A DNA stretch of 13,331 nt from an uncultured Oscillospiraceae bacterium (GTDB lineage Bacteria; Bacillota; Clostridia; Oscillospirales; Oscillospiraceae), in the NCBI GenBank assembly GCA_934515035.1, contig CAKSXP010000026.1:1-13331 (forward strand), read 5' to 3'. Below the pieces are notes generated by a model. That model did not search any database. It had not been told where the DNA came from and worked only from the letters and a program-made list of their open reading frames with translations. The position numbers and the translations under genes are program-made. This document shows positions 7,159 through 13,331 of the stretch, piece by piece (positions within the stretch are counted from its first letter, which is position 1; each line of letters begins with the position of its first letter).

Positions 7159-8130
7159 CAGATAAAGGGCAGAAAATTTGCCGTCCCGAAATGTGAGGGC
7201 ACATACGTTCCCGCCGCGGCCGCGGACAGGCTCATAGCCTCCGGCGACGGCGGCGCGGCGCTGCTGTACCTCTATCTTCTGCGGCGCGGCGCACCCGACA
7301 CGGCGACGGCCGCGGCCGCCCTCGGCAAAAGTGAAAAGGACATCGAGCGCTGGTGTGCAAGCCTTGAAAGACTCGGCCTGCTCCGCCCGGATGACGAGAC
7401 CCCGGCCCAGACCCGGACTTCCCGCCCGGCCGCGGCGCTGCCCGCGGAGGAACTGCCGCAGTATACCGCCGGCGACATCGCCGGAAAAGCGCAGCAGGAC
7501 GGCGGCTTCCAGGCCGTTGTCGAGGAGGCCCAGCACGCGCTCGGGCGTATGCTCTCGGGCAACGATCTGCGCATACTTTTCGGAATATACGACTATCTCG
7601 GCCTGCCGCCGGAGGTCATACTTCTTCTTATCAACCACTGCGTCACGCGCACCCGCGAAAAGCAGGGACCCGGACGGATGCCCTCCATGCGCACCATCGA
7701 AAAGGAGGCCTACGTCTGGTCCAACCGAGAGATCATCACTCTCGACCGCGCGGAAGAATATCTCGACGAGCTCAAGGCCCGGACGGAAAAACTCGCCGTG
7801 CTACGGCGCAGTCTCGGCATACACGACCGCGAGTTTACGCAGACGGAGCGCGGCTATGCCGAAAGCTGGTTCGACATGGGCTTTTCCGTCGATGCTCTCG
7901 CCATAGCATACGACCGCACTATGATGCGCACGGGCAAGCTCAGCTGGCCGTATATGGACTCCATCGTCCGCAGCTGGCACGAAAAAGGGCTGCACACGCC
8001 GGAGGAGATCGAGTCCGGCGACAACGCAAAGCCCGCGCGGAGCAAGCCCGACAAGGCCGCGCGGACGCAGGACATGCACGAGGATGTTGAATATCTCAAC
8101 CGCATCTTCAGCGAACTGGAAACACACTAA
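7156..8130 (+). CDS. DnaD domain protein (replication initiation/restart)
   Basis: With the TTG start the product has 324 residues (an ATG at 7102 would add 18). The N-terminal third is winged-helix-like (YVPAAAADRL...LGKSEKDIERWCASLERLGLL), followed by a variable linker (about 82-105). Two DnaD-type helical repeats follow: about 115-195 (FQAVVEEAQHALGRMLSGNDLRILFGIYDYLGLPPEVILLLINHC...) and about 222-280, ending in YMDSIVRSW, the YxxxIxxxW motif of DnaD C-terminal domains. DnaD/DnaB-like proteins remodel DNA at the origin or at stalled forks and help load the replicative helicase in Bacillota. The very next gene encodes a DnaI/DnaC-like loader, which supports that role. Many phages carry similar pairs, but nothing else here is phage-like. 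Confidence 0.88.
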   Translation: MQIKGRKFAVPKCEGTYVPAAAADRLIASGDGGAALLYLYLLRRGAPDTATAAAALGKSEKDIERWCASLERLGLLRPDDETPAQTRTSRPAAALPAEELPQYTAGDIAGKAQQDGGFQAVVEEAQHALGRMLSGNDLRILFGIYDYLGLPPEVILLLINHCVTRTREKQGPGRMPSMRTIEKEAYVWSNREIITLDRAEEYLDELKARTEKLAVLRRSLGIHDREFTQTERGYAESWFDMGFSVDALAIAYDRTMMRTGKLSWPYMDSIVRSWHEKGLHTPEEIESGDNAKPARSKPDKAARTQDMHEDVEYLNRIFSELETH

Positions 8131-8142
8131 GGAGGAAACGAC

Positions 8143-9162
8143 ATGGCAATGGACGGAACTCTGCTCGCCCGCGCGCGGGCGCGGCTTGCCGCGGCGAAGG
8201 CGGAGAACGAGAGCGAGTCGGCGCGCCGTCAGGCGGCCGTCTATGCCCGTCTGCCTGAGATTGCGCAGATAGACTCCGCGATGCGCCGCATGATGTCGGA
8301 CGTCATAGGGCTCGCGCTGCGCCGCGGTCTCGACCCGGCGGAGGAGATCAAAACGATAGCCGGGGAAAACCTCCGCCTTCAGGAAAAGCGCCGCGCCCTT
8401 CTCAAAAGCGCGGGATATTCCGAGGATTACCTCGACGAGATATATTCCTGCCGGAAATGCTCCGACACCGGCTTTGTAAACGGCGAGATCTGCTCCTGCC
8501 TCAGGGCGCTGTACGATCAGGAACAGGCAAAGGAGCTCAGCAGCCTTATAAGGCTCGGCAGCGAGAGCTTCGATACCTTCGACCTCACAAAATACGACGA
8601 CAAGAAGATATATCCCGAGGTTAGCACTACCGCCAGAAAGTGGATGGCCCGCTGCCTTGAAAGCTTCAAAAACTATGCGCACGGCTTCGGCAAAAAAAGT
8701 CCGAACTTTCTCTTCACCGGCGGCACGGGGCTCGGAAAGACCTTCACCTCCGCCTGCATCGCGCGCGAAGTCGCCCGGCAGGGCGCCTCCGTCGTATACG
8801 AGACCGTGACGGGCGCCATTGAGCCGTTCGAGGCAGTCAAATTCGGCAGGGCCGATCCGGACAGCGAGGAATATACTCAGCGCGGCCGCATTCTTGAAAG
8901 CGACCTTCTGATCCTCGACGACCTCGGAACGGAAATGCAGACGGCGTTTTCGGACAGCGTGCTCTATACGATAGTAAATTCCCGCCTCATAAGCGGAAAA
9001 AAGACCATCATCAGCACGAATCTGAACAAGGACGAGCTGCGGGCGCGCTACGGCGCGCAGCTGTCGTCCCGCCTGCTTGGCGAATATGCGGTCGTGCCCT
9101 TTGTCGGGGACGACATCCGCCTTCAGAAAAAGAAGGCAAATCCGGAACAGGCAAAAAACTGA
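8143..9162 (+). CDS. DnaC/DnaI-like helicase loader ATPase
   Basis: This 339-residue AAA+ protein would load the replicative helicase DnaC/DnaB onto DNA together with the preceding DnaD protein. The N-terminal region (1-100) is helical. A cysteine cluster, C103-x2-C106 with C117-x-C119 in the pattern CRKCSDTGF...CSC, resembles the zinc site of DnaI-type loaders. The ATPase core has Walker A GGTGLGKT (193-200), Walker B LLILDDLG (255-262), sensor 1 STN (291-293) and the SSRLL arginine-finger region (308-312). AAGGAGG begins inside the dnaD stop codon and lies seven bases before the ATG, so the two genes are tightly coupled. IstB-type transposition helpers share this fold, but the zinc motif, the DnaD partner and lack of a transposase argue against that. 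Confidence 0.9.
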   Translation: MAMDGTLLARARARLAAAKAENESESARRQAAVYARLPEIAQIDSAMRRMMSDVIGLALRRGLDPAEEIKTIAGENLRLQEKRRALLKSAGYSEDYLDEIYSCRKCSDTGFVNGEICSCLRALYDQEQAKELSSLIRLGSESFDTFDLTKYDDKKIYPEVSTTARKWMARCLESFKNYAHGFGKKSPNFLFTGGTGLGKTFTSACIAREVARQGASVVYETVTGAIEPFEAVKFGRADPDSEEYTQRGRILESDLLILDDLGTEMQTAFSDSVLYTIVNSRLISGKKTIISTNLNKDELRARYGAQLSSRLLGEYAVVPFVGDDIRLQKKKANPEQAKN

Positions 9163-9188
9163 AATTCTCCGAAAGGAGCTGACAGGTC

Positions 9189-10217
9189 ATGCAGCACGAG
9201 ATAACATCATCCATCCCCCTTCTCGACCGGAACGGAGAGCTGACCGAACCCGGCTATGCCAGAAAGCCGCTCTGGAACTACCGCCGCCGGGACATAAAGG
9301 CGGGAAAAACGCGCATCAAGGAGTGGGACTACTACCTTGTGATGAACGACCGCTTCGCGCTGGCGCTCACGGTGGCGGACAACTCATATATGGGGCTGGA
9401 CTCCATATCGTTTCTGGACTTCACGGAGGGATGGGAGATCACCAAAAGCCCCATGAGCTTCCTGCCCATGGGAAAGACCGGGCTTCCGTCCGCCTCTCTC
9501 TCCGGCGACACGCAGTCGCACGGGCGCAGTCACGGGATCCTGTTCAAAAACGACGGAGGCGGCACGCGCCGCCTTATAGCGCACATGAACAATTTCGGCT
9601 CCGGCGCGATATACGCAAACATTGAGCTTGCGGACGAGCCGGAGGAATCGATCGTCATCGCCACGCCGTTCGAAAAGCCGGGGCATTTCTATTACAACCA
9701 GAAGATCAACTGCATGAGGGCAAAGGGAGAGGTGACCTACGCCGGAAAGACCTATGTCTTTGATCCGTCGGACAGCTTCGCCGTGCTCGACTGGGGCCGC
9801 GGAGTATGGACCTACCGCAACACATGGTACTGGGGCAGCGCCTCGGGTCTGGCAAACGGCGTGCCCTTCGGCTGGAACATCGGCTACGGCTTCGGAGACA
9901 CCTCCGCCGCAACGGAGAACATGCTCTTTTACGGCGGAAAGGCGCACAAGCTCGAGCATGTGCGCTTCAATATCCCGAAAAAGAACGGCCGGGACGATTT
10001 CATGTCCCCGTGGACCTTCACGTCCTCGGACGGGCGCTTCAATATGGACTTTACGCCCGTTCTCGACAGGGCCTCATGCACGGACATCGGCATAATCAAA
10101 TCCGACCAGCATCAGGTATTCGGAAAATTTACCGGCACGGCAGTGCTGGATAACGGCGAAGCCATCAAGGTAAGCGACTTCATGGGCTTCGCGGAAAAGG
10201 TGGAAAACAAATGGTAA
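9189..10217 (+). CDS. DUF2804 family protein
   Basis: This 342-residue protein matches the DUF2804 family from memory: an N-terminal PLLDRNGELTEPGYARKPL, then RIKEWDYYLV (42-51) and the strongly conserved DWGRGVWTYRNTWYWGSASG block (201-220), ending with GFAEKVENKW. The family is widespread in Clostridia and Actinobacteria and has no established function. It is rich in aromatic residues, Gly and beta-type patterns, and distantly lipocalin-like folds (AttH/hydroxyneurosporene-dehydratase type) have been suggested for related families; treat that as a hypothesis. No signal peptide or membrane segment is seen, so it is probably cytosolic. AAAGGAG lies ten bases before the ATG. The last seven bases overlap the dipeptidase gene, so the two are co-translated. 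Confidence 0.8.
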   Translation: MQHEITSSIPLLDRNGELTEPGYARKPLWNYRRRDIKAGKTRIKEWDYYLVMNDRFALALTVADNSYMGLDSISFLDFTEGWEITKSPMSFLPMGKTGLPSASLSGDTQSHGRSHGILFKNDGGGTRRLIAHMNNFGSGAIYANIELADEPEESIVIATPFEKPGHFYYNQKINCMRAKGEVTYAGKTYVFDPSDSFAVLDWGRGVWTYRNTWYWGSASGLANGVPFGWNIGYGFGDTSAATENMLFYGGKAHKLEHVRFNIPKKNGRDDFMSPWTFTSSDGRFNMDFTPVLDRASCTDIGIIKSDQHQVFGKFTGTAVLDNGEAIKVSDFMGFAEKVENKW

Positions 10218-11632
10218 ACGAAGAACTCAAAAACAGGATAGGAGCGTGGGTAGACGCCCACGAGCAGGAGCTTCTGGCAGATATAGCGCGTCTTGTCGCC
10301 GTCAGAAGCGTTAAAGACGAACCGGAAGAAAACGCCCCCTTCGGAAAGGGCGTTGCGGCGGCTCTGAAGGAGGCTCTCGCCCTCTGCTCGGAGCGCGGCT
10401 TCCCCGTCAGGAACTATCATGACCGCGTCGGCACCGCCGACCTTGGCAGCAAGCCCGCGATACTCGACATTCTCGGCCATCTCGACGTCGTCGGCGAAGG
10501 CGCTCTCAGTGAGTGGGACACCGACCCCTATACCCTCACCGTCAAGGACGACGGCTGCGCCTACGGCCGCGGCGCCATAGACGACAAGGGCCCCGTCGTT
10601 GCGGCGCTCTATGCAATGATCTGCGTGCGCGAGCTGGGCATACCGCTGGCTCACGGCGTAAGGCTCATCATGGGCACCGACGAGGAATCCGGAATGGAAG
10701 ACCTCCCCTGCTACTATGCCGAGAACGCGCCCGCGCCGAACACCGTCTCTCCCGACGCAAACTTCCCCGTCTATAACACCGAAAAGGGCTTTTATAAGCC
10801 TGTTTTCACCCGTAAATTCGAAAAATCGGACGCCAGCCCCGCCGTTGTGTCCATCGAGGGCGGCTACCGCATCAACGTTCTGCCGGCGGACGCTTCCGCG
10901 CTCATCCGCGGCATCGGCGCCGAGGCCGTGACGGAGGCTGCGGCCAGGCTCGCGCCCGGTCTGGGCGTGACCTTTACCGTCGGGACCGAGGGTGAAAACG
11001 TCCGCCTGTCCGTCAAGGGCCGCAACGCCCATGCCTCCCTGCCGGAGGACGGCATAAACGGCATCACCGCGCTTGTCGAGATACTGCTCGCCCTGCCGCT
11101 GGCGGACTGCGGAAGCACCCAAGCTCTGCGCGCGCTGCACGAGCTGTTCCCCCACGGTGATGACCGCGGCCGTGCGCTCGGCATCGCCATGAGCGACGAG
11201 ATAAGCGGCGAGCTGACCTGCGCTTTCAGCCTTCTGACCATGACGGAGACCGAGCTGCGCGGACAGTTTGACGGCCGCGTTCCCATCTGCGCGAACGAGG
11301 AAAACTGCAAGAACGCGGCCGAGCGCAGCTTCGCCGCGCACGGCTTCACCGCCGAGGGCGAAATGGAAGCGCCCCACCACACTCCGGCGGGCACGCCGTT
11401 CATAAACGCTCTGCTCGAGTGCTACGAAAGCTACACCGGGCTGAAGGGCGAGTGCCTTTCCATGGGCGGCGGAACGTATGTCCACCACATCGAGGGCGGA
11501 GTTGCCTTCGGCGCGACCATGCCCGGGTTCGAGGCCGCAATGCACGGCCAGAACGAGCGCTTCCGCGTTGCCGATATGCTGATGACGGCAAAAATATACG
11601 CCGCCGTTATCGCGGAGCTCTGCGGAGAATAA
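10211..11632 (+). CDS. pepV: M20 family dipeptidase, PepV type
   Basis: This 473-residue protein fits PepV (about 470 residues), a cytosolic di-zinc dipeptidase that cleaves a broad range of dipeptides to free amino acids. The metal and catalytic residues are all in place: H90 and D92 in GHLDVV, D124 in GRGAIDDKGP, E158-E159 in GTDEESG, D182 in SPDANFP, H274 in KGRNAHAS of the lid domain and H445 in MHGQNE. GGGTYVHH (419-426) is also typical. AAGGTGG precedes the ATG at proper spacing inside the end of the DUF2804 gene (7-base overlap). It is the last gene of the plus-strand operon and ends just before a terminator. Substrate preference (dipeptides, Xaa-His or beta-Ala dipeptides) cannot be set from sequence. 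Confidence 0.93.
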   Translation: MVNEELKNRIGAWVDAHEQELLADIARLVAVRSVKDEPEENAPFGKGVAAALKEALALCSERGFPVRNYHDRVGTADLGSKPAILDILGHLDVVGEGALSEWDTDPYTLTVKDDGCAYGRGAIDDKGPVVAALYAMICVRELGIPLAHGVRLIMGTDEESGMEDLPCYYAENAPAPNTVSPDANFPVYNTEKGFYKPVFTRKFEKSDASPAVVSIEGGYRINVLPADASALIRGIGAEAVTEAAARLAPGLGVTFTVGTEGENVRLSVKGRNAHASLPEDGINGITALVEILLALPLADCGSTQALRALHELFPHGDDRGRALGIAMSDEISGELTCAFSLLTMTETELRGQFDGRVPICANEENCKNAAERSFAAHGFTAEGEMEAPHHTPAGTPFINALLECYESYTGLKGECLSMGGGTYVHHIEGGVAFGATMPGFEAAMHGQNERFRVADMLMTAKIYAAVIAELCGE

Positions 11633-11643
11633 CAACAGCAAAT

Positions 11644-11681
11644 AAATACGGATCGATGCTTTTCATCGATCCGTATTTTTT
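11644..11681. terminator. Bidirectional intrinsic terminator
   Basis: A perfect 15-bp stem (AAATACGGATCGATG at 11644-11658 with its complement at 11664-11678) closes a CTTTT loop and runs into T residues. On the plus strand it ends the pepV operon; on the minus strand the A-rich left flank becomes T-rich, so it can also stop the AAA+ gene transcribed towards it, whose stop codon is 17 bases away. Confidence 0.9.
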
Positions 11682-11697
11682 ATGCCGCAAGGCGCTC

Positions 11698-13131
11698 TCA
11701 GTCCTGCTGCCCGATCATGTCGCTCTTTTCTATCGTCATGAGGTCGTCCTTCGTCGGACTTTCGAGCAGAGCGACGCGGTCGGCCTGACGCGCGATCATG
11801 TTCTCAAACATGTTGCGGACATCGCGGCCATTGCCGAAGTTGTCGCCCCTGTTCTCATACATGGACTCAAAAAGCTCTTTCGCGCATTTTTCGGACTCCT
11901 CCGTCAGCTTATAGCCGTTTTTGGAGCACAGTCCGCTGAATATCTCAAAAAGCTCGCCGCCGTCATAGTCGGGAAAATAGAAATACTTGTTGAAACGTGA
12001 CTCAAGTCCGGGGTTGGAGTTTATGAACTCCTCCATGCGGTCGGAATATCCCGCAACGATGACAACAAGGTCGTCGCGGTTGTCCTCCATGCCCTTGAGA
12101 ATGGTCTCTATTGCCTCCCGGCCGAAATCGTTCTCTCCGCCGAAAGCAAGGGAATACGCCTCGTCGATGAACAGCACTCCGCCGAGCGCTGTCTGTATGA
12201 CCTCCTGCGTCTTGAGCGCCGTCTGGCCGACATAGCCCGCGCAGAGGCCGGAGCGGTCCACCTCGATCAGCTGTCCCTTTGACAGGACCCCGATGGCGGC
12301 GTATATCCCTGCCAGCAGGCGGGCGACAGTCGTTTTTCCGGTACCCGGATTTCCCATGAACACCAGATGCAGCGACATATCCGGCGCGGGCAGTCCGTTT
12401 TCGAGCCGCAGACGCCGCACCTTTATGAGATTTATCAGGCTTTTGACATCCTTTTTGACCTCTTCCAGTCCCGTCAGCGCGTCGAGGGAAGCCATAAGCT
12501 CGTCCAGTCCCGGTTTTTCGTCCCGCTGCGCTTCGGCCGCCGCCTTCTCCGGCTCCGTACCGGCTCCGGACTGCGCCCCCGCGGCGGCGGGCGGATGCTT
12601 TTCCGTGAAGCCCGGCTCGGCACTCGTAACATAATCCGCCGCCCGCAGAGCCGGCTTTGACTTTTTAACGCCTGTGCTGTCGCACACGGCAGTCAGGCGG
12701 TCGCCGCATTCGGTTATGAACTCCGCCTCAGACATCGTGACATCGTCATCTACCGCCGCGAGGGTCAGCAGTATGTTCGTCACCATGCGTATGAAGATGC
12801 GGGAATAGTCGGTCCCGCGCTTTACGTCCTTTTCGGCAAGGCTCCAGAAAAACAGCGGCGGAAGAAGCTCGCCGCTGCCGCATACCGCACCCGTAAGCTC
12901 CCACAGCAGCCAGCGCGGAGCGGGCATATTTTTCGAATAAAGCTGGTTCATCGCATCGACGTGGTTCTGCGTAATGGCTCCGGAACGGCTCCAGAGCCGG
13001 AGCGCGCAGGAACGCATAAAATCGTCCAGCTCCCCCGCGAGCGAGGAACCGGCCGCCTTATAAAACGCTTCCGTATTGGCAATATAAGTCTTGTGCAGCT
13101 TTTCAGCCGACATTTTCCACTGACTGGGCAT
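11698..13131 (-). CDS. AAA+ ATPase of the CbbX/SpoVK/EccA type with helical N-terminal domain
   Basis: The C-terminal half of this 477-residue protein is a CbbX/SpoVK-like AAA+ module: LDALTGLEEVKKDVKSL, Walker A GNPGTGKT (260-267), the pore-loop motif GYVGQT (299-304), Walker B VLFIDEA (319-325), arginine finger R379 in ESRFNKY and sensor 2 in GNGRDVRN (433-440). Such ATPases form hexamers that remodel partner proteins (Rubisco for CbbX, type VII secretion for EccA, spore functions for SpoVK). The N-terminal 155 residues are helical; ILLTLAAVDDDVTMSEAEFI (120-139) resembles the acidic helix pair of TerB-like domains, a tentative reading. An Ala/Glu-rich linker (170-208) joins the parts. AGGAGG lies eleven bases before the ATG, a little far. 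The gene stands alone, so the partner is unknown. Confidence 0.85.
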   Translation of the reverse strand: MPSQWKMSAEKLHKTYIANTEAFYKAAGSSLAGELDDFMRSCALRLWSRSGAITQNHVDAMNQLYSKNMPAPRWLLWELTGAVCGSGELLPPLFFWSLAEKDVKRGTDYSRIFIRMVTNILLTLAAVDDDVTMSEAEFITECGDRLTAVCDSTGVKKSKPALRAADYVTSAEPGFTEKHPPAAAGAQSGAGTEPEKAAAEAQRDEKPGLDELMASLDALTGLEEVKKDVKSLINLIKVRRLRLENGLPAPDMSLHLVFMGNPGTGKTTVARLLAGIYAAIGVLSKGQLIEVDRSGLCAGYVGQTALKTQEVIQTALGGVLFIDEAYSLAFGGENDFGREAIETILKGMEDNRDDLVVIVAGYSDRMEEFINSNPGLESRFNKYFYFPDYDGGELFEIFSGLCSKNGYKLTEESEKCAKELFESMYENRGDNFGNGRDVRNMFENMIARQADRVALLESPTKDDLMTIEKSDMIGQQD

Positions 13132-13172
13132 CTCACCATCAGCCTCCTGTTCTCTGCCGATCGACTGAACAT

Positions 13173-13202
13173 ATTATACACAGCCAAGGTGTAACTTTAC
13201 AA
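13173..13202 (-). promoter_or_regulatory. Promoter of the AAA+ ATPase gene
   Basis: On the minus strand TTGTAA (13202-13197), an 18-base spacer and a perfect TATAAT (13178-13173) predict a start near 13166 and a leader of about 35 bases containing AGGAGG. Confidence 0.6.
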
Positions 13203-13224
13203 GCATAAAAACGCTTGTTATAAT
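13196..13224 (+). promoter_or_regulatory. Outward-facing promoter at the right edge
   Basis: TTTACA (13196-13201) and a perfect TATAAT (13219-13224) are 17 bases apart, a near-consensus sigma-A promoter reading to the right. It shares its -35 bases with the divergent AAA+ promoter. Transcription would begin near 13231, at the edge of the small palindrome ACGCA-AA-TGCGT (13232-13243). Confidence 0.65.
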
Positions 13225-13230
13225 GCGTCT

Positions 13231-13331
13231 TACGCAAATGCGTGGAGCCGCACCCGAGCCGCCCGCGCCACCACCCCCCGCACACAACAGCGCGGGCGGC
13301 GAGAAGCGCCGGGGAGCAAGCGAGGACGCGC
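13231..13331 (+). other. Start of an unidentified GC-rich transcript with a strong hairpin
   Basis: Downstream of the outward promoter the composition jumps to very GC-rich. GCCGCCCGCGC (13258-13268) and GCGCGGGCGGC (13290-13300) form a perfect 11-bp stem with a 21-base loop containing six consecutive C (13274-13279). No T run follows, so it is not a terminator. This could be the 5' part of a structured non-coding RNA. An open frame from ATG 13239 also runs to the edge without a stop (proline/alanine-rich), but has no ribosome site and would start about 8 bases into the transcript. I recognise neither RNase P RNA, tmRNA, SRP RNA nor a riboswitch in the visible part. Confidence 0.4.

Noticed and set aside
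7801..8682. A 293-codon minus-strand frame opposite dnaD/dnaC
   Set aside because: Crosses the dnaD-dnaC junction in antisense and has no conserved motif; both sense genes are firmly identified.
8143..9162. IstB-like insertion sequence helper ATPase
   Set aside because: No adjacent transposase or inverted repeats; the DnaD partner and the CxxC/CxC zinc motif indicate a helicase loader.
7156..9162. DnaD/DnaC pair as a prophage replication module
   Set aside because: No integrase, repressor, packaging or structural genes nearby; flanking genes and base composition are ordinary chromosome.
10112..11641. A 509-codon open frame on the minus strand opposite pepV
   Set aside because: Antisense shadow of a gene with a complete M20 active site; no family resemblance and it would read through the end of the DUF2804 gene.
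13258..13300. Hairpin as part of RNase P RNA
   Set aside because: The position is suggestive, but the required conserved GAGGAAAGTCC box is absent after the hairpin (GAGAAGCGCC instead).

Overview
The window reads as a contiguous, gene-dense piece of a GC-rich, low-GC-ancestry Gram-positive chromosome. The elongasome genes, a DnaD protein paired with a DnaI-like helicase loader, strong AGGAGG-type ribosome binding sites, ATG/GTG/TTG starts and TTGACA/TATAAT promoters all point to an anaerobic Clostridia (Bacillota), most likely an Oscillospiraceae-like gut lineage. That taxonomic placement is inference from gene content and style. No phage, transposon, CRISPR or tRNA/rRNA genes were seen.

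Left half, minus strand (about 7070 down to 1): a cell-growth and division operon transcribed as zapA, a U32-family protein (RlhA-like), maf, mreC, mreD, mrdA (PBP2) and then a methylglyoxal-synthase-like gene cut by the window edge. Spacings are 0 to about 40 bases up to mrdA, and maf and mreC overlap at GTGA. The mgsA-like gene is separated by 131 AT-rich bases and has its own good promoter. mreB and radC, which often sit next to mreC in Clostridia, are absent here. The mgsA-like protein lacks the family's catalytic aspartate.

Middle, plus strand (7058 to 11681): an operon of a dnaD-like replication protein (probably starting at a TTG codon), a dnaC/dnaI-like helicase loader, a DUF2804 protein and a PepV-type M20 dipeptidase. 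It ends in a strong hairpin that can terminate transcription from both sides. Its promoter is divergent from, and physically overlaps, the zapA promoter.

Right end (11698 to 13331): a minus-strand AAA+ ATPase of the CbbX/SpoVK/EccA type with a helical, possibly TerB-like N-terminal region. A second pair of back-to-back promoters with overlapping -35 boxes lies upstream of it. The outward-facing promoter drives a GC-rich sequence containing an 11-bp perfect hairpin with a C6 loop, which runs off the window. This is the least explained part of the sequence.

Most genes are ordinary core housekeeping. The points deserving a second look are the catalytically degenerate MgsA-like protein, the two overlapping divergent promoters, the hairpin in the zapA leader, the unexplained transcript at the right edge, and the two genes without an assigned function (DUF2804 and the AAA+ ATPase).
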